Shown piece after piece: positions 1-8,147 of a DNA stretch of 64,000 bases. Source of the DNA: Erythrobacter sp. EC-HK427 (lineage in GTDB: Bacteria; Pseudomonadota; Alphaproteobacteria; Sphingomonadales; Sphingomonadaceae). The translations under genes and the position numbers were made by a program. The number at the start of each line of letters is the position of its first letter. Positions within the stretch are counted from its first letter, which is position 1. The notes under the pieces were generated by a model, which was not told the origin of the DNA, searched no databases, and worked only from the letters and a program-made list of their open reading frames with translations. Where the stretch lies: the NCBI RefSeq assembly GCF_902498745.1, contig NZ_LR701479.1:2067663-2131662 (forward strand), given 5' to 3'.

Positions 1-1269
1 GACGCGGCCCAGTCCGACAATGACCACGCGCGGCACCTCGCCCCCGTCATCGAGCTGGTCGAGCGAGGGTGCGGGATCGACCGAGCGCGCCACCCGCTTG
101 CCGAGCATGGCGAGGAGCGGCGTGACGGTCAGCCCGATGGCGATCACGATTTGCCAGAACGCCGCGGTGCCTGGCTGGATCAGCAATGCCGAAGAGGCAG
201 CGGTGAGCACGATCAGCGAGGTTTCCGACGGGCTTGCCATCAGGATGCCGGTCTCGGTCGCCGTGGCGCTACTTGCGCCCATCAGGCGCAGCAGGACGCC
301 GGTCACCACTGCTTTGAGCAGCAGCACACCGACAACGGCGGCGGCAATCACGCCGAGATTGTCCCAGATCGTGGTCAGATCGATCCCCATGCCCACGGTG
401 ATCAGGAACACGCCCAGCGCCAGCCCCTTGAACGGCTCCATGATCCCTTCGACTTCGGTGTGATATTCGGTTTCGGCGATCAGCAGGCCCGCGAGCAGCG
501 CCCCGACAATGGGCGAGAGGCCGACCAGCGCGGTCGCCAGACTTGCACCGATCACCACCAGTAGGCTGGCTGCAAGGAACAACTCGGGCGATTTGGTGCG
601 CGCGGCCTGCGCGAACAGTCGGGGCAGCAAGAAGCGGCCCGCAACCATCATCACCGCCACCACCAGCGCGCCCTTCCACAGCACATCGACAAGGCCCGCC
701 CAGCCGCCATCGCCCGCTGTTGGAGCGAGGGCGCCGAGGAGGAAGATGATCGGGACGATCATGATATCCTCGAACAACAGCATCGAGAGCGCGGCGCGGC
801 CCACCGGCGTGTTCGTCCCCGAAATCGGCAGCACCAACGCGGTCGAGCTGAAGGCAAGCGCGAGGCCGAGCGCCAGCGCGCCCGTCCAGTACTGCCCCAT
901 CATCGAAAGCGCGGCAGCGAGCAGCAGGCCGATCACGATCAGCTCTAGCGCACCAAGGCCGAAGACCAGCCGCCGCAATTGCCACAAGCGGTTGAAACTC
1001 AGCTCCAGCCCGATGCTGAACAGCAGCAGGATGATGCCGAACTCGGCAAACGGTGCAAGCCGCTCGGGATCGGTAATGGTGACGTAGGACAGCCATGCAT
1101 ATTCGAACGTCATCCGCCCGAGGCCATACGGCCCGACCAGCACGCCGACGAGGATGAAGCCGATGATCGGCGTCACCCGGAAGCGCGCGAAGAGCGGGAT
1201 GATGATCCCGGTCGCGCCAAGGATCACCAGCGCATCAGACATCAGCGGCGAGATTTCGGCGTGGTGCAT
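1..1269 (-). CDS. Kef-type (CPA2) cation:proton antiporter, 3' end cut by window edge
   Basis: An inner-membrane monovalent cation:proton antiporter of the KefB/KefC type is the likely product. The minus-strand frame is open from an ATG at 1269 to the window edge (423 codons). The N-terminus reads MHHAEISPLMSDALVILGAT, followed by a long run of hydrophobic segments typical of the Na/H exchanger domain. At the truncated end the protein reaches RVVIVGLGRV, the start of a TrkA-N nucleotide-binding domain, so the regulatory C-terminal domain lies outside the window. The transported ion (K+ or Na+) cannot be told from the sequence. The gene diverges from putP. Confidence 0.88.
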   Translation of the reverse strand, partial: MHHAEISPLMSDALVILGATGIIIPLFARFRVTPIIGFILVGVLVGPYGLGRMTFEYAWLSYVTITDPERLAPFAEFGIILLLFSIGLELSFNRLWQLRRLVFGLGALELIVIGLLLAAALSMMGQYWTGALALGLALAFSSTALVLPISGTNTPVGRAALSMLLFEDIMIVPIIFLLGALAPTAGDGGWAGLVDVLWKGALVVAVMMVAGRFLLPRLFAQAARTKSPELFLAASLLVVIGASLATALVGLSPIVGALLAGLLIAETEYHTEVEGIMEPFKGLALGVFLITVGMGIDLTTIWDNLGVIAAAVVGVLLLKAVVTGVLLRLMGASSATATETGILMASPSETSLIVLTAASSALLIQPGTAAFWQIVIAIGLTVTPLLAMLGKRVARSVDPAPSLDQLDDGGEVPRVVIVGLGRV

Positions 1270-1332
1270 GGGCTATCCTATCACACAGCGCGCGCCATTG
1301 CTGCAACTGCGAAAGCGTCGAGCGCTGCCGAA

Positions 1333-1434
1333 CCTGTTACACCTGTTACACAGTCCAGGGAGCAAAAAGGGCTCTGTCTGCAAAGGCTTTTTTCCATGGC
1401 AATGCTCCACCATGTTGGATTGTCTGTAGGAAAG
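1333..1434 (+). repeat. Interspersed element with tandem CCTGTTACA motif, copy 1
   Basis: The element opens with CCTGTTACACCTGTTACAC (1333-1351), a tandem 9-mer, and closes with CTGTAGGAAAG (1424-1434). The same two motifs in the same order and orientation occur at 55011-55141. The middle differs in length and sequence, although both copies carry a purine-rich AGGG(A/G)nnAAAA stretch just after the 9-mers. This copy fills most of the 286-base gap between the antiporter and putP. Its function is unknown. Confidence 0.55.
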
Positions 1435-1555
1435 GATTTTTCGCGGGCGGTGGCGCGGCTTTACTTGCGTTCGCTCACCGCGCCAGCCGCGCAACCCCCT
1501 TGCAAAAACCCTTCGCCCCCTAGCCAGCACCGCGTGCATCGTTATGCTTGGGGCC

Positions 1556-3037
1556 ATGCAGACACCAACGATCATCGCGCTCGCCCTCTATTTCGTCCTC
1601 ATGCTCGCCATAGGCGTATATGCGTGGAAGCGTTCGGGCGACGATAGCGAAGGCTATCTGCTCGGCGGGCGTAACCTGCATCCGGCGGTGGCGGCGCTGA
1701 GCGCGGGGGCGAGCGATATGTCGGGCTGGCTACTCCTCGGTCTGCCGGGCGCGCTCTATGCGAGCGGGCTGGTGGAAGCGTGGATCGGCATTGGTCTGTT
1801 TGCAGGCGCACTGGTGAACTGGTTTGTCGTCGCCCCGCGCCTGCGCCAGCAGAGTGTCGATTACGGCAACGCCCTCACCATTCCTGCCTTCCTCGCCAAC
1901 CGCTTCCCCGACAAGGCGACCGCGCTGCGCGTTGTCTCCGCGATCATCATCGTGGTGTTCTTCGCGGTTTATTCGGCGGCGAGCCTGGTGGCGGGTGGCA
2001 AGCTGTTTGAAAGCACGTTTCTGGACGGCACGATCATGGGCCTCAGCCCCTATATGGCGGGCGTGCTGCTCACCGCGCTGGTGGTGCTCGCCTACACTGC
2101 GATTGGTGGTTTTCTGGCAGTCAGCCTTACCGATTTTGTGCAAGGCATCATCATGGTGACCGCGCTCGTCATCATGCCGCTGGTGATCCTGTATGGCGAT
2201 GGCGGCGGCGGGATTTCGCAGATGCGCGAAACGCTGGCGGGGGTCGATCCGGAGTTTCTGGGAATGTTCGGCGGGTTGACCGTGATCGGCTTCCTCTCGG
2301 CCGTCACATGGGGGCTCGGCTATTTCGGGCAGCCGCATATCATCGTGCGCTTTATGGCGGTGCGCGCTGGCGGGGTGCCGATGGCGCGCAATATCGCGAT
2401 GACATGGATGGGCGTGGCGCTGGTGGGCGCGATCGGCATCGGCCTTGCGGGCCGCGCCTATGTAGAGCGCAATCCGGGCATTGTGCTGGACGATCCCGAG
2501 ACGATCTTCATCCTGCTGGCAAACACGCTGTTCCACCCCTTCGTCACCGGCTTCCTGCTGGCGGCGCTGCTGGCGGCGATTATGAGCACGATTTCCTCGC
2601 AACTGCTGGTCGCCTCCAGCTCGCTGACCGAGGATTTCTACCGCCTGTTCCTGAAGAAGAACGCAAGCGAGCGCGAAGCGGTGAATGTCGGGCGCATCAG
2701 CACGGTGATCGTTGCGCTTGCGGCCATCGTGATTGCGAGCGATTCGAATAGCGGCGTGCTGGCGCTGGTGAGCAACGCCTGGGCCGGCTTTGGCGCTGCC
2801 TTCGGCCCGCTGATTATCCTGTCGCTGACATGGAGCCGCATGACCGGCGCGGGCGCGGTGGCCGGACTGGTTGTGGGCGCGGGCGTAGTGATGGCGTGGA
2901 TCGCCCTCGGCTGGAACGCGGCGTTTATGGGCGGGCCGGGGGTGTACGAGATCATTCCGGGGTTCGCCGCCGCATGGCTGGCGATTTGGGGGGTGAGTTT
3001 GGCGACGGGGAGTGCCGCCCGAACGGCCTCGCTATAA
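1556..3037 (+). CDS. putP: Sodium/proline symporter
   Basis: Na+-coupled proline uptake across the inner membrane, supplying proline for catabolism or osmoprotection. The protein (493 aa from 1556) has the SSSF-family layout with about 13 membrane segments. The signature GASDMSGWLL is at residues 51-60, with Asp54 matching the Na+-site aspartate of E. coli PutP, and the SSSF motif GGFLAVSLTD follows further on. The start at 1556 (MQTPTIIALAL) matches the length of the E. coli N-terminus, has GGGG just upstream, and is preferred over the ATG at 1544. The 3' end overlaps the convergent nagX-like gene by 6 bases. Confidence 0.93.
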   Translation: MQTPTIIALALYFVLMLAIGVYAWKRSGDDSEGYLLGGRNLHPAVAALSAGASDMSGWLLLGLPGALYASGLVEAWIGIGLFAGALVNWFVVAPRLRQQSVDYGNALTIPAFLANRFPDKATALRVVSAIIIVVFFAVYSAASLVAGGKLFESTFLDGTIMGLSPYMAGVLLTALVVLAYTAIGGFLAVSLTDFVQGIIMVTALVIMPLVILYGDGGGGISQMRETLAGVDPEFLGMFGGLTVIGFLSAVTWGLGYFGQPHIIVRFMAVRAGGVPMARNIAMTWMGVALVGAIGIGLAGRAYVERNPGIVLDDPETIFILLANTLFHPFVTGFLLAALLAAIMSTISSQLLVASSSLTEDFYRLFLKKNASEREAVNVGRISTVIVALAAIVIASDSNSGVLALVSNAWAGFGAAFGPLIILSLTWSRMTGAGAVAGLVVGAGVVMAWIALGWNAAFMGGPGVYEIIPGFAAAWLAIWGVSLATGSAARTASL

Positions 3038-4222
3038 CCGCAAATGTATCCCCTTCCTGTGCAGGGGCAGGATGCACGCGAAGACAAACGCAAGCGCGCT
3101 GAAGGCAAAGGCCAGCGAGGCGAGATAGGGATCGGCGATAAATTGCGACAGGAATTCAAAGCCGCGATCTGCGATTGTTTGGGGAGTGTCGCCTGATCCA
3201 AACGGGACCGCGATAAAGGCGGCGGTGGCAATCGAGAGCGAAAAGGCAAGGATCGCATTCGCGCCCAGTATGCTTAGCGGCGCGAGCAAAGGTGCCAGTT
3301 TGGTGCGCAACAGCCCGGCGACCACCAGCAGCAACAGCATCGACATTCCGCTTGTCAGCAGAGCAAAACTGCTCGTCCAGATTTTCTTGTTGATCGGGAA
3401 GACCGGATCAATCAGCAGCGCGGCCATGATGAGCGCTGCGCCAAATGCGGCAAGCGCGGCGATGCGCCAGCTCTCGCTTCGCCGCCACAGCGACACGGCA
3501 AGCACGCCGAACAAGACATTGGTGGCCGCAGGCAGTGTCGCCAGCAGCCCTTCCGGATCATAGACCACCGCCCCGCGCCACGTTTCTGCGCCCAGTGCCC
3601 ACATATGTTCGGGTGTAAAAACCTGTCGGTCTATCCAGGCCGCCAGATTGCCGGTCTTGTCCAGCAGTCCGGCGCCGTGCCCCGGCACTGGGACGAAGGT
3701 CATCAAGGCCCAATATCCAACAAGGATTACCGCGATGGCTGCAATAATCCCAAGCGTGCGCAAGCGGAGTTCGCCTTCTTTGCGTTGCGAGCCGACTGCA
3801 AGCAAAACCAGTACGGCAATCAGATAAGCCCCCGCGATGCGTTGCAGCACACCGGGTAAGCGCCATGTCGGCTCATCGGTCGGGCCGACGGGCGCAGCCC
3901 CCAGCCAACCCGAAATCACGTAAAGAAAATTGAGCGCGACCCCCAGCAAGACAAGCCCTGCTACTCTGCGCGCGATTTTGCCCCAGAACTTCCGCCGATT
4001 TTTGGCCGGATCAAGCGAAGCGCCGAAGGTTAGCCCCAACGCCATTCCCACGCCGAACAGGAAATCGGGGAAGACGAAATCGGCAAAGCTGAAGCCGTTC
4101 CAGTCGACATGCTGCATTTGCGGATAGGTGTAAGCCCAAGAACCCGGGCAGGTGACCAAGATCATCACCGCAACGGCAATGCCGCGCAGCACGTCCAGCT
4201 CCCTCATTCGCTCTGTCGGCAT
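3032..4222 (-). CDS. nagX: NagX-like DUF5009 / HGSNAT-family membrane protein
   Basis: A polytopic inner-membrane protein (396 aa, about 11 predicted helices) of the DUF5009 family (COG4299), related to heparan-alpha-glucosaminide N-acetyltransferase. The N-terminal hallmark RELDVLRGIAVAVMILV is followed by FVFPDFLFGVGMALGLTFG. In several proteobacteria the family sits in N-acetylglucosamine operons under the name NagX, where a transport-related role is proposed but the biochemistry is unsettled. The ATG at 4222 has AAGGGGG four bases upstream. A perfect palindrome lies directly upstream (4231-4252). No other GlcNAc gene is in the window, so the pathway link rests on family and operator. Confidence 0.8.
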   Translation of the reverse strand: MPTERMRELDVLRGIAVAVMILVTCPGSWAYTYPQMQHVDWNGFSFADFVFPDFLFGVGMALGLTFGASLDPAKNRRKFWGKIARRVAGLVLLGVALNFLYVISGWLGAAPVGPTDEPTWRLPGVLQRIAGAYLIAVLVLLAVGSQRKEGELRLRTLGIIAAIAVILVGYWALMTFVPVPGHGAGLLDKTGNLAAWIDRQVFTPEHMWALGAETWRGAVVYDPEGLLATLPAATNVLFGVLAVSLWRRSESWRIAALAAFGAALIMAALLIDPVFPINKKIWTSSFALLTSGMSMLLLLVVAGLLRTKLAPLLAPLSILGANAILAFSLSIATAAFIAVPFGSGDTPQTIADRGFEFLSQFIADPYLASLAFAFSALAFVFACILPLHRKGIHLRL

Positions 4223-4230
4223 ACAACCCC

Positions 4231-4252
4231 CTTATGACAACGATGTCATAAG
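4231..4252. promoter_or_regulatory. Perfect palindromic operator, LacI/NagR-like, before nagX
   Basis: CTTATGACA, four bases (ACGA), then TGTCATAAG: a perfect 9+4+9 inverted repeat nine bases upstream of the nagX start. The TGACA-NCGN-TGTCA core with a central CG is the form expected of a LacI-family dimer site, and resembles, from memory, the NagR sites described for GlcNAc genes in proteobacteria. Its position close to the ribosome-binding site suggests repression. Confidence 0.6.
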
Positions 4253-4539
4253 CGGCTAGGCGGATACCTGCAACCCATGTTCGCAGGGCATCGCGATGCT
4301 GTAACGGAGCGGTGGGCCGACTAGCATGAAAATGAATCCTAGCTATTTTCCGAAATCCCCGCTATATCATTCCCGCTGACGTCGGAATTTGCGACGGACT
4401 TCGAAATTTGCCGACCGCCGCTTGCTTAAAAAGCCCCGGCGTAAACCAGACGACGACTTCCTTTCTTCGAACGATTTGACGCACGACCCGCCCGCAATTT
4501 CGTGGGCGATTACACTAATGTTCTCGAAAGGAACTCTCT
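4253..4539. other. Intergenic region before cspA (probable long cold-shock leader)
   Basis: The full gene-free gap between nagX and cspA is 317 bases, including the operator at 4231-4252. No open frame of note is present. It is more AT-rich than its surroundings near 4335-4440. A long 5' untranslated leader is usual for cspA-type genes and fits here, but I could not assign a convincing -35/-10 pair. Confidence 0.35.
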
Positions 4540-4752
4540 ATGTCTAAGACAGGCACCGTAAAATTCTTCAATGCCGACAAGGGTTATGGTTTCATCCAGC
4601 CCGACGACGGTTCCAATGACAGCTTCGTGCATATCTCTGCCGTGCAGGCCGCCGGTATGCAGACGCTCGATAAGGAACAGCGTCTCAACTACGAAGTCGA
4701 GCAGGGACGCAACGGCAAGGAAAGCGCCGTGAACCTCTCCTCCGCTGACTAA
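4540..4752 (+). CDS. cspA: Cold-shock protein, CspA family
   Basis: A 70-aa single-stranded nucleic-acid binding protein with one OB-fold cold-shock domain, acting as an RNA chaperone in the cytoplasm. RNP1 is KGYGFI (residues 14-19) and RNP2 is FVHIS (29-33). The ATG at 4540 follows GAAAGGAA with good spacing. A strong hairpin terminator follows at 4768, so the gene is probably monocistronic. Several csp paralogues are usual in these genomes, so the symbol is generic and cold inducibility is not shown. Confidence 0.93.
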   Translation: MSKTGTVKFFNADKGYGFIQPDDGSNDSFVHISAVQAAGMQTLDKEQRLNYEVEQGRNGKESAVNLSSAD

Positions 4753-4767
4753 CGGACTTTAGGGGAG

Positions 4768-4799
4768 CGGGCGCGGAGTTTCGGCTCCGCGCCCGTTTT
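4768..4799 (+). terminator. Intrinsic terminator of cspA
   Basis: CGGGCGCGGAG (4768-4778) pairs perfectly with CTCCGCGCCCG (4785-4795) around a six-base loop and is followed by TTTT. It begins 16 bases after the cspA stop codon. Confidence 0.85.
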
Positions 4800-4841
4800 C
4801 CATTCCTGTAACCCTCAACCGCAGATTGCCCGGAGAAATGT

Positions 4842-5096
4842 ATGGCTGACACGTATGAAATGTGTTGCGAGCGCGCCGAACTGGCCGCCAAGGCTGCCGC
4901 CAACGCCACGCTGGACAATGTGCGCGACCGCGAATTGCGCGCCGAGAAGACCTGGCGCGGGCTCGCGGAAAAGGCCCGTTCGGTCGCCGAACAGCGCGAC
5001 AAGATGGAACGCGAAAAGCGCGAGCAGCGTGCTGCTGATGCCGAAATGGCCGAAATGGCCGCACTGCAAGTCGCGGAAGTCAGCGAGAGCTATTAA
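4842..5096 (+). CDS. Small hypothetical helical protein
   Basis: An 84-aa cytoplasmic protein I do not recognise. It is rich in Ala, Glu, Arg and Lys with no membrane segment. Residues 5-75 look like continuous amphipathic helix or coiled coil (for example RDKMEREKREQRAADAEMAE). The ATG at 4842 follows CCCGGAGAAATGT, giving a good ribosome-binding site. Codon use matches the neighbours. It lies between the cspA terminator and the convergent GNAT-nitrilase gene, so it is probably transcribed alone. Confidence 0.6.
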   Translation: MADTYEMCCERAELAAKAAANATLDNVRDRELRAEKTWRGLAEKARSVAEQRDKMEREKREQRAADAEMAEMAALQVAEVSESY

Positions 5097-5107
5097 ACTC
5101 GAAGCCG

Positions 5108-6709
5108 CTATCCGCCGCCCGGCCCGTGCCGGTGCAAGGGCGGAGGGCCGCCGGGTTCGGCCTGCGTCGCGCCTTCGCGGTGATCCCATTCGATCCGGTA
5201 GAGATCAAACCGCCGGTCCGCCAGATTGCGCACCGTGCCCTCGGCGCGGGCCCAGGCGAGGTCTGCCAGATTGACATCGCTGATCGTCAGCGTCTCCACA
5301 TTCTCGGTCGCCTCGGCCGCGATCCCGTCGCGCGCGAAGGGGAAATCGCACGGCGTCAGGATGCAGCTTTGCGCATACTGGATGTCCATATTGGCGACAT
5401 TGGGCAGGTTCCCGACATTGCCGCTCATCACCACATAGCACTGGTTCTCGATCGCCCGCGCCTGCGCGCAATAGCGCACGCGCATATAGCCCTGGCGGCT
5501 GTCGGTGCAGAACGGCACGAAGATGATCCGAGCGCCTTCGTCCACCAGCCGCCGCGCGAGCTCGGGGAATTCCGCATCGTAGCAGATCAGCACGCCGATG
5601 GGGCCGCAATCGGTCTGGATCACGTCCACCGCATCGCCGCCGCGAATGTTCCACCAATAGGCTTCGTTGGGCGTGGGGTGGATCTTCTCCTGTTCGTGGA
5701 TTGATCCATCGCGCAGGCACACCATCGCGACATTGTGAATGTCGCCATCGTCCATCCGTGTGGGGTGGCTGCCGCCGATGATGTTGATGTTGAATTTGAG
5801 CGCCATCTCGGAGAGCGTCTCGCGGATGCGCGGGGTGTATTCGGAAAGGCGCTCGATGCTTTTGAGCGGGGAGAGCTCCTCCTCCTCCGCGCTCAGCAGC
5901 ATCAGCGTGAAAAGCTCGGGGAAGAGGATGAAATCCGCTTCGTAATCGCTGGCAACATCCACGAAATAGCGGATTTGCCCGATGAACTCGTCAAAGTCCT
6001 TCACTGCGCGGGCCTGCAACTGGCAGGTGGCAACGCGCACGTTTTCCACTCCGCGCGGCACGCGGGCCTGCGGGCTCGCCTCTTGATCGACGAAGGGATT
6101 GCGCCAGACCATGTGGACGGCATTGCCGCGGCTGCGCGTGTCTTCGGGCAGATAGCCTTCGAGAATGCCCAGCGGCTCGAACCCGTTGGCGAGCTGGAAG
6201 CGCAGCACCGGATCGTGGATTTTGCCCGCAACGACCTGTTCGAGATATTCGGCGGGCGTCTTCACCCGGCGGCGCGAGCGCAGGTAATTGGGCATCCGTC
6301 CGCCAAAGACGATGCCTTTCAGCTCCTCCTGCTCGGCGAGGAAGCGGCGCTCTTCATACAGCCGCCTCCCGATCCGCGTGCCGCGTACCTTGGGATCAAC
6401 AACCATTTCATAGCCGTAGAGCCAGTCGCCTTTCGGATCGTGGCGGGAGCCGTAGCCATTGCCGGTAATCTCGTCCCACGTATGCGGGCGCAGCGCCTTG
6501 TCCCCGCCAATGCGCATGGTGGCGCAATAGCCGACGAGCCTGTCATCCAGAATGGCGACAAAGCAGCCATCGGGGTAATTGTTGATCTGCCCGCGGATTT
6601 CGCCCTGCGTGTAGGGCGCGAAGTCCTCATACACCCGCTTGGCGAGCGCAGCGATGCGGCGGATATCGCCGGGTTCGGCCTGCCGGACTTCGAGGCGGGC
6701 TTTGGTCAT
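5108..6709 (-). CDS. Bifunctional GNAT acetyltransferase / carbon-nitrogen hydrolase
   Basis: A 533-aa fusion. Residues about 5-205 form a GNAT N-acetyltransferase domain with a VVDPKVRGTRIGRRL acetyl-CoA loop near 103-117. Residues about 222-520 form a nitrilase-superfamily amidohydrolase with its triad visible: Glu265 (FPELF), Lys342 (QEKIHPTPNE) and Cys376 (LICYDAEFPE). The same architecture is widespread in bacteria, but its substrate is not established to my knowledge; amide hydrolysis is the expected hydrolase reaction. The start at 6709 has GGGAGGGGAG six bases upstream, donated by the palindromic repeat at 6716-6840. Confidence 0.88.
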   Translation of the reverse strand: MTKARLEVRQAEPGDIRRIAALAKRVYEDFAPYTQGEIRGQINNYPDGCFVAILDDRLVGYCATMRIGGDKALRPHTWDEITGNGYGSRHDPKGDWLYGYEMVVDPKVRGTRIGRRLYEERRFLAEQEELKGIVFGGRMPNYLRSRRRVKTPAEYLEQVVAGKIHDPVLRFQLANGFEPLGILEGYLPEDTRSRGNAVHMVWRNPFVDQEASPQARVPRGVENVRVATCQLQARAVKDFDEFIGQIRYFVDVASDYEADFILFPELFTLMLLSAEEEELSPLKSIERLSEYTPRIRETLSEMALKFNINIIGGSHPTRMDDGDIHNVAMVCLRDGSIHEQEKIHPTPNEAYWWNIRGGDAVDVIQTDCGPIGVLICYDAEFPELARRLVDEGARIIFVPFCTDSRQGYMRVRYCAQARAIENQCYVVMSGNVGNLPNVANMDIQYAQSCILTPCDFPFARDGIAAEATENVETLTISDVNLADLAWARAEGTVRNLADRRFDLYRIEWDHREGATQAEPGGPPPLHRHGPGGG

Positions 6710-6715
6710 ATGTCG

Positions 6716-6840
6716 CTCCCCTCCCGTGTCGGGAGGGGCCGGGGGTGGGGCGCGAAGCGCTGGGCCGGCAGGCCCACCCCGCTGCGACTAGGCGCGCTAC
6801 GCACGCCAAGTCTCGCTGCCCCTCCCTCAAGGGAGGGGAG
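6716..6840. repeat. Palindromic interspersed repeat, type 2 (copy D)
   Basis: The ends are inverted: CTCCCCTCCCG-TGT-CGGGAGGGG on the left and CCCCTCCC-TCAA-GGGAGGGGAG on the right. Inside are GGGGGTGGGG, a GCCGGC-centred hairpin and, on the minus strand, AGACTTGGCGTGCGTAGCGCGCC. The arms resemble the copies at 36159, 58999 and 63462; the AGACTTG core resembles the element at 42570. On the minus strand its left end gives the Shine-Dalgarno sequence of the gene starting at 6709. Confidence 0.75.
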
Positions 6841-6860
6841 TTGCATGGTGCAGACTGGCC

Positions 6861-8090
6861 TCAAACCAAACCCTGCTTGCGCATTTCCGCCTCCAGCCCT
6901 TCGACAATCGCTTCGAAGAACTGCTCGGTCGTCATCCACGCCTGGCTCGGGCCGATCAGGAGCGCCAAATCCTTGGTCATCTTGCCCTGTTCGACGCATT
7001 CGATGCACACCCGCTCCAGCGTTTCGGCGAAGGCGACGACATCGGGCGTGCCGTCAAACCGGCCGCGATACATCAGGCCGCGCGTCCATGCGAAGATGCT
7101 GGCGATGGGGTTGGTGCTGGTCGCCTTGCCCTGCTGGTGCTGGCGATAGTGGCGGGTGACAGTGCCGTGCGCGGCTTCTGCCTCAACGGTCTTGCCGTCG
7201 GGCGTCATCAGCACGCTGGTCATCAGGCCCAATGAGCCGAAGCCCTGCGCCACCACGTCCGATTGCACGTCGCCGTCATAATTCTTGCACGCCCACACGA
7301 ACTTGCCGTTCCACTTCAGCGCAGAGGCGACCATGTCGTCGATCAGGCGGTGTTCGTAATGGATGCCGGCCTCTGCGAACTTGGCGGCAAAGCCTTCGGT
7401 GTCGTAGACTTTCTGGAACAGATCCTTGAAGCGGCCATCATACTTCTTGAGGATCGTGTTCTTGGTCGAGAGATACACCGGCCAGCCGCGGTCGAGCCCG
7501 TAATTGAAGCTCGCGCGAGCGAAATCGCGGATGCTTTCATCGTGGTTGTACATCGTCATGGCGACGCCGGGCTGATCGAAAGTGTGCACTTCCAGATCGA
7601 TGCTTTCGCCATTCTCGCCTTCGAACACCATGCGCAGCTTGCCAGCGCCGGGGATCAGCGTGTCGGTGGCGCGGTACTGGTCGCCAAAGGCGTGGCGGCC
7701 CACAACGATGGGGTCGGTCCAGCCGGGCACGAGGCGCGGGACGTTGTCGATCACAATCGGCTCGCGGAAAATCGTGCCGCCAAGGATATTGCGGATGGTG
7801 CCGTTGGGCGAGCGCCACATCTGCTTGAGGTTGAATTCCTCCACTCGCGCTTCATCCGGAGTGATAGTCGCGCATTTCACGCCCACGCCATACTGCTTGA
7901 TGGCATTGGCGGAATCGATCGTCACCTGATCGTTCGTCGCGTCGCGGTGTTCCACCGAAAGGTCGTAATATTTCAGGTCGATATCGAGATAGGGCAGGAT
8001 CAGCCGCTCGCGAATCCACTGCCAGATGATCTTCGTCATTTCGTCGCCGTCGAGTTCGACAACCGGGTTCTTGACTTGAATTTTCGCCAT
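6861..8090 (-). CDS. icd: NADP-dependent isocitrate dehydrogenase (eukaryote-like type)
   Basis: Oxidative decarboxylation of isocitrate to 2-oxoglutarate with NADP in the TCA cycle, in the cytoplasm. The 409-aa protein belongs to the homodimeric type shared with eukaryotes, starting [21 protein letters not shown]. The substrate-binding stretch [20 protein letters not shown] is near residues 94-113, and FMYRG-type C-terminal motifs follow ([11 protein letters not shown]). Length is normal for the family. It is preceded by a 57-base gap after the FAD oxidoreductase gene and may be read partly from that operon. Confidence 0.96.
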   Translation of the reverse strand: MAKIQVKNPVVELDGDEMTKIIWQWIRERLILPYLDIDLKYYDLSVEHRDATNDQVTIDSANAIKQYGVGVKCATITPDEARVEEFNLKQMWRSPNGTIRNILGGTIFREPIVIDNVPRLVPGWTDPIVVGRHAFGDQYRATDTLIPGAGKLRMVFEGENGESIDLEVHTFDQPGVAMTMYNHDESIRDFARASFNYGLDRGWPVYLSTKNTILKKYDGRFKDLFQKVYDTEGFAAKFAEAGIHYEHRLIDDMVASALKWNGKFVWACKNYDGDVQSDVVAQGFGSLGLMTSVLMTPDGKTVEAEAAHGTVTRHYRQHQQGKATSTNPIASIFAWTRGLMYRGRFDGTPDVVAFAETLERVCIECVEQGKMTKDLALLIGPSQAWMTTEQFFEAIVEGLEAEMRKQGLV

Positions 8091-8147
8091 GGGGCTTCCC
8101 TGCCTCTTGATTGGATTGGACCTGTTGGGGGGCGTGTTAGCAGAGCT

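Noticed and set aside
269-1096. 275-codon minus-strand frame within the Kef antiporter
   Set aside because: It is a different frame of the same strand, rich in Arg and Pro without hydrophobic helices. The antiporter frame from 1269 is continuous to the window edge.
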